Source: Leptodactylus fallax
Lineage: Eukaryota; Chordata; Amphibia; Anura; Leptodactylidae
DNA length: 64,000 nt
Direction of reading: 5' to 3'
Assembly (NCBI GenBank): GCA_947044405.1
Contig: CAMRHE010000358.1
Span: forward strand, 1,550,001 to 1,614,000
Shown: positions 54,952 through 64,000 of the stretch, piece after piece
Layout of the letters: each line of letters begins with the position of its first letter
Position numbering within the stretch: the stretch's first letter is position 1
Notes under the pieces: generated by a model
Databases searched by the model: none
What the model was told of the DNA's origin: nothing
The model's input: the letters and a program-made list of their open reading frames with translations, nothing else
Made by a program: the position numbers and the translations under genes

Positions 54952-55957
54952 GTTACCATGCAATTGCCATCTATATTTTTGTCTGATTGTCCTTTGACCT
55001 GGTTATTGTATGTCGTATTCTGTAATTATAAAAGTGCAAAAAGGAACTTCTGTGAAAAAACCACCAAAGAAATAAAGTCATCAGAATTTCACACAGACAG
55101 CTAGGCTATGGCAAAGCAGGAGTTCTCAATATAATTCCCCAATTGTTTTAAGCAAGCTGTCAGGCAGCATTGAGAAATGTCTTTATGTTTAACATGAAAT
55201 GCCTGTGGCAAGATTTTCTTGTCTCTTTGCCCAGTTATTTGGTTAGCAATTAATGTTCACTGTCTCCTAATCACTTTAGAAAAAAAATGAAAGGCTTAGT
55301 GTGCTGCAAACCCAGATGAGTCCTTACACACCTCTGATGACTATGTGTCGTCAGCGCTGCCATTGTGTTACTTTACTGCAATTTATGTTTTATTTTTCAG
55401 CAAACATTTTATGTTATCATACATATACAATTACCAGTCTTGGACTTCCGTCACTTCTACAGCTTTGTAAATATCTGGCCTTGAAAACCATTAGTGTCAC
55501 TGCCTCTGAGCAGATGATAGATGGTCAATTAACTGGAGATCAGTAGCTGAAGAATATTTCTTATTCGTCTGGCAGAGCCCATAGAAACGAATTGAGTAAA
55601 ACCGTGTCATGTAAGCTTTCAAATTATGTCTTCTGTTTAGTACTAAAGTACCAAAGTATTTCACTCTGAATTATGACTATTTTTTGTAGCCCAAAAGTAA
55701 TGATCCTTATTGTTTGGCTCAATAGTAGCTGAAAACAAAGTCATTTACAAGGAACTTATTACTGTTCAAGGAGCCAAACTCCTCTAAACTTTCATTAAAG
55801 GGGTTGTCCAAGACTGGACAACATTAGGGCAAGTGGCAGGGATGGTGTAAAATAACAAAGTAAGCAATACTTTCCGCTTGAATCCCCAGTGCTCCTGTGC
55901 CGCCTATCTGCTGCGCCCTCCTGTTCTTTGTTTACAATGTAGCAATGCTGGCATATG
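54952..55957. other. Intronic interval, possibly conserved non-coding segment
   Basis: No coding exon recognised. 55080-55280 has mixed composition without repeat hallmarks. From 55795 (aaaggggttgtccaag) a MITE left end starts, but its partner was not found. Confidence 0.45.
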
Positions 55958-56292
55958 ATAAAAGAGGACCCTTCACCAATTTCACCAACTCCAATTAATT
56001 GCTTCTTCACTGATTCTGGTGCGGTTGGAATTTTTTCTCTAACCACCACTGTTAATTTTAGAACAATTATCCTCTCTACTGTCAAGTGGGTGTTCCCTGA
56101 CTTTCTGCTCCAGCCCAGGACTGCCCACCTGACAATAGAGGGCTTAATGTTGTTGTAACTAACAGAAATTATTGCTCAGGAAAACTAAGGGGTAGAGAAA
56201 ACATTCCAACATTGCCAAAACCAATGGAGCAGATTCTATTGAAAGATGCAATGAATTGAGGTTGGTGGAGTTAGTTAAAAGGTCCTCTTTAT
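55958..56292. mobile_element. Palindromic MITE, 'aaagaggacctttcacc' family, copy 3
   Basis: ataaaagaggacccttcacc faces ttaaaaggtcctcttt. The arms pair through tggaattttttctctaacc and ggtagagaaaacattcca. Diverged. Confidence 0.8.
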
Positions 56293-56717
56293 ATTATCAG
56301 GTTTTAGTATCTACCTGACTGTCAAGAGGGACTGTGATCTGTGAAAGGATGACTATAATGGTAGCAGGTTCTGTATTGGGGTGGGATAGCATTACAAGAT
56401 ATTTCATAATTGCTGGTAAAAGGAGGCAGGCTTTTCTTAGTTATGCAAATACCATGGCAATTAAGTATCCTCCCAGTGGGCTGACCCAGGAAGGACCACC
56501 ACCAGTTCTATCTATCCTTGACTAAGGGTATAAAAATTATGGCCCACTCCACATCAAATGACACAAGTTGTATACATTTTCTGCACATGTACCTGGAAGA
56601 AGATCAAAACTTTACCATATGGAATCATTAAGTATTGAACTTTTCTGTTCTTTCTGTTATTTATTTTTGCAATTTTTTGTGTGCACTTTTTATGTATGTT
56701 CTTTATTTTTATAACTC
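56293..56717. other. Unassigned intronic interval
   Basis: No gene or repeat boundary recognised. Confidence 0.5.
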
Positions 56718-56971
56718 TTAAAGGGGTTGTCCAGGACCTGAAGATTTTTGGTACTAGTAACCTTTCCACAAGATAAGTCTTCAGTATCAGTTCTGTACAC
56801 TTTAGGAGTGGTGCCTGGAACTGCACTTGCCAGCACTGTTGCTAGCCATATACTAAGTATATGCGGCTGCATCTGCTGATCGGTAACAATTTGAGGTGTC
56901 GCACCTCAACCAATCTGATACGGATAGGACATCAGTATCAAAAATCTTCAGGTCGTGGACGACCCCTTTAA
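56718..56971. mobile_element. Palindromic MITE, 'ttaaaggggttgtcc' family, copy 2
   Basis: ttaaaggggttgtccaggac faces gtcgtggacgacccctttaa, with the next block cctgaagatttttg paired to caaaaatcttcagg-like sequence. 254 bp, non-coding. Confidence 0.9.
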
Positions 56972-57364
56972 GCACTGTAACTTTGAAAAAGGCATTATTA
57001 TTTGCTTTATTGCTCTAAAGAACTACTATGTATCTCCCTAGAGTATATATTAGGGCTTGTCCACCTGTTGATTGATAGGTGTTTTTTGGATATGTCATCT
57101 GCTTGGTGGCTCAATTTGTACACGTTGCAGTGGAAGAGAAGGCTTTCTGTGACACTGATCATATTAAAGTAACATTAAATGTCTTATTTCTAGCCCTCTG
57201 TCCGAGGTGTTCTTTTAATCCATGTGTTATGGAGCACCAACACAGGCCCTGTACCAGATATAACATCAGTTTAGCTTAGAGTGTGCCCGTAAACATTTTA
57301 TTTAGGTTATTCTTAACATGGAATGGTTTTATTCTACCTCACAATTGCATTTTTACATTGATAG

Positions 57365-57539
57365 GTAATGGACCACACCATGATCGCTGTTGCATTTACG
57401 AAGAAAGTAACATAGTAGATGGTGTTTATTGCTATCCAATTGGGCATTGGATTGAAACCACTGGACATACAGATGAAATGAAGCACACCACAGACTTTTA
57501 CTTCCACATTGCAGATAATCAGGCGATACATTTCTCCAG
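57365..57539 (+). CDS. EPM2A: EPM2A (laforin) coding exon 2, end of CBM20 and linker
   Basis: The exon is 175 bp, with acceptor gatag|gtaatgg and donor tccag|gtatac. It completes the Gly codon begun in exon 1 and reads NGPHHDRC, then a segment with VDGVYC and PIGHWIE, then [14 protein letters not shown], closely matching mammalian laforin. This part finishes the carbohydrate-binding module and links it to the phosphatase domain. It ends in phase 2 with the first two bases of an Arg codon that exon 3 completes. No stop, frameshift or indel is visible. The intron separating it from exon 1 is about 48.3 kb and packed with transposons. Confidence 0.96.
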
Positions 57540-58176
57540 GTATACTATAGAATTTCCACTTACTGGCTTTGTGTTAATGTTCCAGTGAAAGATTCTCATT
57601 TTCCTTATTCTGTGGTCTTATACAGCAAATATGTTCCTTTTTTTATTTTGGGTCCTGAACAACATAGATAAAAAATCTGAACACTATGTCCATGGGATGT
57701 AAAATGGAGACCCTCACTTGATTTACTGATATAAGAGTTTTCCCAGCTTTCCCATGCTCATCTTGCTCTGCACAGATTATCTGTCCTATTCATGCACAGG
57801 AGTTTCTGCTGTCCAAAGATGAGCATGTGTTGGTCCCATTCAACTGCTGTTCAGTACTCTTTGCAAAATGGGATGAATTAAGGGAAAGCCAGAGAATGAG
57901 ACATATGGGTAAGATATTGTACAATGTTTCTTATATTCATATATTCTATTCATTTATGAAAAGTGATTCTATAATTGAGGGTACGCTGTAAAACATAAAG
58001 CCCCACGTATACTAAGACTGGCTTATTGTACAGTAAGAAGTCAGAAAATAGCAATAACATACAAATACAGTGTAAAATCCTGACTGTCTGTGATTGCCTA
58101 TGTGTTGATCCTACATATGATTTGCGTGCTATACAAGTTTCCAGTATATCTGGTGCATCTGGCTCTCTCTCTCTCT

Positions 58177-58221
<45 letters not shown>

Positions 58222-58242
58222 CTATATCTATCTATCTATCTA

Positions 58243-58282
<40 letters not shown>

Positions 58283-58298
58283 TTGTTTTTAAAATTAG
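57540..58298 (+). other. EPM2A: EPM2A intron 2 (759 bp)
   Basis: A short intron from gtatac to aaaattag. It is mostly unremarkable sequence, ending in a CT, TATC and TA microsatellite from about 58161 to 58277 directly before exon 3. Confidence 0.95.
58161..58277. repeat. Compound CT, TATC and TA microsatellite before exon 3
   Basis: A CT run (58161-58217), then about six TATC-type units, then about 15 TA units. It ends about 20 bases before the exon 3 acceptor. Confidence 0.97.
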
Positions 58299-58540
58299 AA
58301 TCTTACCTAATATCTGGTTGGGAAGTTGCCCTCGGCAGCTGGAGCACATTACCATCAAGATGAAACATGAATTAGGAGTGACTGCTGTCCTGAACTTCCA
58401 GACAGAGTGGGATGTTATCCAGAATTCCAAAGGCTGCAATAAGTATTCTGAGCCCATGAGTCCGGACACCATGTTCAGGTTATATAATGAAGCTGGACTG
58501 ACCTATATATGGATCCCTACCCCTGATATGAGTACAGAAG
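58299..58540 (+). CDS. EPM2A: EPM2A (laforin) coding exon 3, start of dual-specificity phosphatase domain
   Basis: The exon is 242 bp, with acceptor aaaattag|aatctt and donor cagaag|gtaaat. After finishing the Arg codon it reads [30 protein letters not shown] and, near the end, TPDMSTEG, all diagnostic of the laforin dual-specificity phosphatase fold. It ends in phase 1. Together the three exons give 223 full codons of an expected ~330, so about 107 codons remain, including the HCxxGxxRS catalytic loop, beyond the window. The acceptor lies only about 20 bp after a long CT/TA microsatellite, an unusual context for a splice site. Confidence 0.96.
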
Positions 58541-58712
58541 GTAAATGCCCTGATGAATCTCATACATAATACACTTGCATATTAATGTCATCATCGTGTA
58601 TAGTGTGCCTAGCTGTAAATCTACCATGTACTGTAACTTTTTGTGTATGGAGAGCCAACAAATCCTTCAGCCACAGTAGTGTTTGTAAAGGTGACCATAT
58701 TTGATCATATTT

Positions 58713-59012
58713 AGGCTAAGGCCCCACATTGGGGAATTGCAGCATTTTTGGTTGCTGCAGAAATGCAGCAGGAAAAAAAAACGCTGCGTTTTACAGTACT
58801 AGCAAAGTGAGTGAGATTCTGGCTAAACCCAACTACACATTGCAGAAAAAAATGCCATGGAAAAGCTGCATTTTTGAAAAACGCAACATGTCATTTTTAC
58901 CTGTGGAAACACAAGCATTTTCCCTATGGATATAATAAAGGAAGAGAAACTGTGGCATATTTTTTTCTTTGCATTTTTTAGTTGCGGTTTGCTACGTGGC
59001 GTCTTAGCCTTA
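58713..59012. mobile_element. MITE, 'aaggcccca...tggggcc' family, copy 8
   Basis: aggctaaggccccacattgg faces gctacgtggcgtcttagcct. The interior includes aaacgctgcgttttacagta and the paired tgcatttttgaaaaacgca. 300 bp. Confidence 0.85.
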
Positions 59013-59609
59013 AAGTATACCTCCAGTTTCAAAGTGTATTGGGCAGCCTTGTCCCCCTAATAGTTCAATAGAATCAAAACATGTGGCATAAAGTCAGCAA
59101 GTAATTTATACTGAATGGCAAGTGTAGTAGGGGAAAGATTTACTTCCTCACTCTTGCAAATTTCATTTAAGAAGTACCTTTTTATGAATCTGGCTTATAT
59201 GCATCATATGCAGACCTATTTGTTTACATGCCTACAAAATATGGTTACAGAATCCAACAAGACCCTGTGTCTTTTGTCCCTGCAGTCATGTGTATCTCCC
59301 TGCCCCTTTACTTGCTAACCTTCAGGTAGTGGAAGAGAGGACTGATAGAGTGCTGAAACACATGACTGTAGGGTTTTTTCTTATAGTCTGCAGATATGGA
59401 AACAATATGACCTGTAAACACAAAATGATAAGTATGAACAAGGCAACAGAGAACATAAACACCAGAGCTCACAGATCCCAGTCTTACCAATCCTAGTATA
59501 TGGAGGTGTTCAGTGGCATAATAACAGCTATCCATCACCATGCATGTTTAACCATCATTTTATGGAAAGGTGGGTTCTGCAACGATCCTCATTTCTACAA
59601 AATGAAATG
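59013..59609. other. Unassigned interval in intron 3
   Basis: No exon recognised. aaagtatacctccagttt at its start may be a MITE end. Confidence 0.45.
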
Positions 59610-59998
59610 TTAAATGGGTTGTCCAATTTTATTATTTAATACTGCTGCAGAGGGCCAACGGTGGCATCTCCATCAGTCTGTTTACAGGTCCCCTGGATGA
59701 CATCACCAGTGACGTCCTGTTTGTGCTGGATCGCTGCAGTTACAAGCCTCACTAATGACCTCCTCACAAACAGCATGTGACTGCTGCGATGTGCTGTTTG
59801 TGAAGAGGTGACTGCTAAGGCCAGTCATTGGCTGCAGCGGTCAGCTGGCACAAACAGCTGGGGGACCTGTGTACAGACAAAGAGAGATGCTGGCACTGGA
59901 AACAGAGGGGAGTACTATGGTGAGTAGGTATGTTATGTTTAAGGGCCCCTCAGCAGCACTATTAAGTAATACAAGTATGAGTTGGAACACCCCTTTAA
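59610..59998. mobile_element. Palindromic MITE, 'ttaaaggggttgtcc' family, copy 3
   Basis: ttaaatgggttgtccaattt faces gttggaacacccctttaa. Its right part (ggtcagctgg to gggcccctcagcagcac) is nearly repeated at 60730-60850. Confidence 0.75.
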
Positions 59999-60546
59999 TC
60001 TACACTATTTACAGAGTTGCTTTATTCATCCTATTAATAGAAAATGTTAGCAAAAGTGTACATAACTTTTGGTGTTACACACATTATATACAAGCAATCC
60101 TCTGCTTTCCTATGAAGATAACTTGTACTGCAGATCCTATGCTGCTTTGAGATGTCTTTTCTACCTTTTAGCAATCTCAGATATGCTGAGTAGGGGTAAA
60201 ATATGCTTTAATTGTGAATATAAAATCAGCTCCTGCTGAAACCTTTGCACATCGTAAGATAGAAGGGATGTTGTATACATAAAAGGAAGTTTAGATTATA
60301 CATAGGGCCTTATTTATATAGCCATGTTTGTTAATAGTGATCATTTTACTATTGTAAATCTCCCCTGTAGGTCGATGCATAGTTGTATTATCCTATAAGA
60401 TAGTAATTATTTTTCCAATTGAAGATATTTTTTATACTTATATAGTGCAGCATAAGGTATCATTAATGAATAATGTGGAGTCTCTTGTGTATACCTTGTA
60501 CTCTACACACAACACTCACATTTAGTGTAAACAGGCAGTGTGAGTT
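59999..60546. other. Unassigned interval in intron 3
   Basis: No exon or bounded repeat recognised. Confidence 0.5.
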
Positions 60547-61058
60547 AGGGTATGTTCACATGGAGGATTTTGGACAGATTTTGGGTCTTTTGCCTCAAAA
60601 ATCTACTCTAAAAGGTCCCCTGGAACCCATGGCAGAAAGCCAGGGCTGGGCCTCAGTAGCGGGTGTACACATGGATTAGCCTCACACAATGGGGCCAATA
60701 AGTGTGAGGCCTGTGATTGGCTGCAGTGGTCAGCTGGTACAGTTGGGGGACCTGTATACAGACAAAGAGAGATGCTGGAGCTGGAAACGGAGGAAGAGGG
60801 GAGTACTATGGTGAGTAGGTATGTTATGTTTAAGGGCCCCTCAGCAGCACTATAAAATAATACAAGTACAAGCCTCTGCAGAGTCACTGTTGATTCTGCC
60901 ATGGGAATCTTGACAAGAGCGGGGATAGTGGTTCTGTTTTGATGATGCTTCCCATTGAAAACAAGGAGAGGTAGATTTAAGGGCGTTCTTTGGAGCAGAT
61001 TTTGAGGTGGAAAACTGCCTCAAAGTCTGCTCCAAAATTCTCTGCGTGAACATACCCT
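60547..61058. mobile_element. MITE with agggtatgttcaca ends, containing a second repeat
   Basis: The left end agggtatgttcacatggagg faces gcgtgaacataccct, with inner pair attttggacagattttg/gagcagattttgaggtgg. 60695-60870 matches the right part of the MITE at 59610-59998 (gatgctgg, gggagtactatggtgagtag), so that element or a fragment inserted here. Confidence 0.75.
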
Positions 61059-62810
61059 TTGGGCAGTTTTATAACTCTGCAGCTAAACATTGCATGGACT
61101 CGCCTGTATCACTGCACTATTGGTCCCTTAAGTAGGACATAAATGATATCATCAACAGCACTCTATATATGGAGGGACATAGGAACAAGGATGGTGAAGG
61201 ATAATTGGGAGTCTTTATTTTTGCATTTTACTAATAAGATTTACCATTTTACCAATAAGATAACAACAAAACAATTAACATAAGGCATACATCCAGCAGC
61301 ATTGTACAGATAGGCAAGTGGGGTTAACACCGGCAAGAAGAACAAAAGTCTCTCACAGTGCTGGAAAGACATAAAATGGACCTGCCCACATATACACATT
61401 ACGAAATCAAATGGTGCTGCACATTTGTACACTCATCCACGTGATAGGTAATGTAATGTCCTCCACTGAAGAAACAGTGACCTCCTGACTTTTCATTGGT
61501 TTTGGTTGTCATCTGTAATAAAATGTTACACTTCAGCACTTTCACTAATTGTAGAAGTTTGGGTTAACTCTGCTACATCTGTACAAAAATCCCTGAATGC
61601 TTCTTTAAGTAATGCACCTTCTTGACGTAGTCATTTTTTCACAATGTGAACAATGAGATTGTGTTAACAGATATTTTTGTAACTTAGATGCCATGAGGCA
61701 GACCCGCCTAGTGTCACAGTAAATTATCACATTTTTCTTTCTTATATTCAAAATGAACAGCAGGGACATTCCTGTCATTTAGCAAATTGGAAAGGTTATT
61801 GTGACTAATAGTGCCCATTTCCTCTAAACAAGCTATCAGGTTTTCCAAATATTCCTAAGAGTGTCCCATATATCATATTGTAGATCCATACAGAAATGGA
61901 TATTTGGACAGTTCTTTTCTTTTGAGTCTGTCTGTGACAGTGTTGTCATTTTCAGTAGGCTACATCCTGGAAAGACAAAACTTTGCCCGCAGTAAAGTAG
62001 CAACGTACTGATACAGTTAGGTAGTCCCTTTTTACTTTCTATGCATTAACTTGTAAATGAAGCTGGAGCTCCTGGTGACTAAGACATGAAAACATATTAG
62101 CTTTCTTCAACTCTTCCTAATGAACATATAAAAAAGAAATCAATTTCAGCATCGATCATTCTCCTTGAACATTTTGTCTCACTAGTATATGCCATTCAAC
62201 GTCGAGAATAAATTACTTTTATTTAGGGCAATTTACTTCATTTCCCAGGTTCTGGAAACATGGCTTTTAAAATTGTAGCAAGATAAAATATCACAGCAAG
62301 GTATAAGAGCATTTTTGTGTGTATTGAAATCAGCTTTTCCTGTGTGTCTGTATAACAAAGATAATGTTTCTTCCAAATGAGAATTAAAGTACTTCCAAAT
62401 TACCTGCACAGATGGGAAGTGTCTTCTTTTTCTTCTTAGCATTCTATGCTGTGGAGATATGTAATGACAATTTAATACTGTTATACCTTCTCCTGGGTAT
62501 CCCTGTTGGATTTTGCAGTGTAGTATGTGTCATATCCCTTGACAATGTGTGTGCGTGTTGAGTAATATGGCACATGCTACTACAAATGGAAACTGTGGTA
62601 GAATCAATAATGACTTCTCCTTAGTCCATTAATGTAAAAATAGAGACCCAAGGCTGCCCTGTGATAACACATTTTTCACATTATATAAATTGACAATTTG
62701 CACCATATGCAGCCTAAAATTGCACCTTAAAAATGTAAAATTGTCCAAAAAGAAAAGTTGTGACTAATAGCATATGGAGGAGTAAAAGCCAAATACGATC
62801 CTATGGTCCT
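61059..62810. other. Intron 3 interval without repeat hallmarks
   Basis: No laforin exon or other gene was recognised. 61540-62240 is mixed AT-rich sequence with no palindromes or known ends, possibly conserved non-coding DNA. Confidence 0.45.
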
Positions 62811-63220
62811 TTAGAGGGGTTGTCCAGAGACTTGAAACATTTTAGAAAAGGGTCAGAATGAGTAATAAAATAAAAGCATGAGTCAATTAAAGATGGATTA
62901 CTCACCTCACCAATCCCTGACGCTGTCTTCAAATGCCTCGCATTCTGTCTGATCTCTACTTCCTGGTCCTGTCCATGAAAGCCTAGAAAATGCCCGATTG
63001 GCCAATCACTGGTTGAGACAGGTCAGCACTGCAGGTCATGACATTTCTTGTGTGTTGCAAATGGGCCAGGAAGTAGAGACCAGCAGGGACATAGTAAGTG
63101 TCAGAACTCCAGCATTGGGTGATTGTGGAGGGGGCTAATGCCTCTTTTCTTTTTTTTTTTTTTTCTAATCCTTTCTGCCCCTTATGTAAACCATTTTATC
63201 CAGCCAAACAACCCCTTTAA
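62811..63220. mobile_element. Palindromic MITE, 'ttaaaggggttgtcc' family, copy 4
   Basis: ttagaggggttgtccagaga faces ccagccaaacaaccccttta. Inner blocks such as aagtagagac and gcctagaaaatgcccgattgg are only partly paired. Diverged copy. Confidence 0.7.
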
Positions 63221-63269
63221 AGTGGTCTTCTGGCCCCAAATCAATTTTTCATACTGATGACCTATGGTA

Positions 63270-64000
63270 CAGTGGGGAAAAAAAGTATTTAGTCAGCCAC
63301 CTATTGTGCAAGTTCTCCCACTTAAAAAGATGAGGCCGGCCTGTAATTGTCATCATAGGTAGACCTCAACTATGAGAGACAAAATGAGAAAAGATATCTA
63401 GAAAATCAGATTGTCTGATTTTGTAAGAATTTATTTGCAAATTATGGTGGAAAATAAGTATTTGGTCACCTACAAACAAGCAAGATTTCTGGCTCTCACA
63501 GACCTGTAGCTTCTTCTTTAAGAGGCTCCTCTGTCCTCCACTCATTGCCTGTAGTAATGGCACCTGTTTGACATTGTTATCAGTATAAAAGACACCTGTC
63601 CACAACCTCAAACAGTCACACTCCAAACTCCGCTATGGTGAAGACCAAAGAGCTGTGGAAGGGCACCAGAAACAAAATTGTAGACCTGCACCAGGCTGGG
63701 AAGACTGAATCTGCAATAGGCAAGCAGCTTGGTGTGAAGAAATCAACTGTGGGAGCAATAATTAGAAAATGGAAGACATACAAGACCACTGATAATCTCC
63801 CTCGATCAGGGGCTCCACGCAAGATCTCACCCCATGGGGTGAAAATGATCACAAGAACAGTGAGAAAAAATCCCAGAACCACACGGGGGACCTAGTGAAT
63901 GTCCTGCAGAAGGCTGGGACTAACGTAACAAAGGCTAACGTCAGTAACACACTACGCCGCCAGGGACTCAGATCCTGCAGTGCCAGTCGTGTCCCCCTGC
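63270..64000 (+). mobile_element. Tc1/mariner element of family C, truncated by the window edge
   Basis: It starts cagtggggaaaaaaagtatt after TA at 63268-63269. It is colinear with element C (20742-22322) for the whole 730 bp visible. The right end lies outside the window. Confidence 0.94.
63635..64000 (+). pseudogene. Tc1 transposase (family C), N-terminal part, frameshifted, runs off the window
   Basis: It opens [18 protein letters not shown] as in element C, with helix-turn-helix regions and a GAPRKISP linker. A G run at 63885-63889 has five bases where element C has six, shifting the frame into a TAG at 63893-63895. Beyond it the element C protein continues in another frame. The catalytic region is outside the window. 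Inactive unless the frameshift is an assembly error. Confidence 0.9.

Larger units (their letters stand above)
9035..57364 (+). other. EPM2A: EPM2A intron 1 (about 48.3 kb)
   Basis: The interval runs from the exon 1 donor gtacta to the exon 2 acceptor gatag. It contains a 31-bp minisatellite, seven Tc1/mariner copies or fragments, an L2-like LINE, a hAT-type element, Penelope-like insertions and many MITEs. No other host coding exon could be recognised inside it on either strand. Its size is set largely by repeats. Confidence 0.93.
58541..64000 (+). other. EPM2A: EPM2A intron 3, start only
   Basis: The stretch after the exon 3 donor gtaaat. No match to the final laforin exon (phosphatase loop HCxxGxGRS) appears in any + frame up to the window edge, so the intron is at least 5.4 kb. 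Confidence 0.85.

Overview
The window looks like a gene-poor stretch of vertebrate nuclear DNA, most probably from an anuran amphibian. This rests on its mix of Tc1/mariner families, palindromic MITEs, tRNA-derived SINEs with an L2-type tail, and Penelope-like insertions. The species was not identified. Only one host protein-coding gene can be supported: the first three coding exons of EPM2A (laforin, the glycogen phosphatase) on the + strand at 8782-9034, 57365-57539 and 58299-58540. All three splice phases agree. The remaining exon, with the catalytic Cys-x5-Arg loop, must lie beyond base 64000. A CpG-rich island at about 1560-2065 with GC boxes and a CTCF-like motif is the best candidate promoter. 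A splice-acceptor-like sequence directly before the start codon suggests a non-coding 5' exon upstream.

Region by region: 1-8.7 kb is 5' flank or a candidate untranslated-exon intron. It holds the CpG island, MITEs, SINEs, an L1-like LINE tail, a decayed Tc1 copy split by a solo LTR that is itself split by a Penelope-like insertion, and a second solo LTR. Coding exon 1 is at 8.8-9.0 kb. A 31-bp minisatellite of about 94 units fills 9.6-12.5 kb and produces long but non-genic open frames. A three-deep nest occupies 12.9-16.9 kb (Tc1 split by an L2-like LINE split by a second Tc1). Two Tc1 elements sit side by side in one TG/TA microsatellite at 20.7-23.9 kb; the second has an intact transposase. 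A 3.3-kb hAT-type non-autonomous element with a perfect 8-bp target duplication lies at 25.8-29.1 kb and carries a 40-bp minisatellite. A Penelope-like insertion with a perfect 13-bp duplication at 30.4-32.5 kb is split by a sister of the intact Tc1, whose first catalytic Asp is His. A further Tc1 pseudogene copy is at 33-34.6 kb. Penelope-like inverted repeats are at 35.2-35.8 and 40.8-41.4 kb. From 36 to 57 kb there is intronic sequence with many palindromic MITEs. Coding exons 2 and 3 are at 57.4-58.5 kb, the latter directly behind a CT/TA microsatellite. More MITEs follow, and a truncated Tc1 copy runs off the right edge.

The mobile elements are independent insertions, mostly inside the roughly 48-kb intron 1 of EPM2A, and do not form a pathway. 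Their nesting gives a readable relative chronology. I found no CRISPR array, rRNA, genuine tRNA gene, operon or bacterial feature. Most long open frames outside the listed features are repeat-derived or chance frames.
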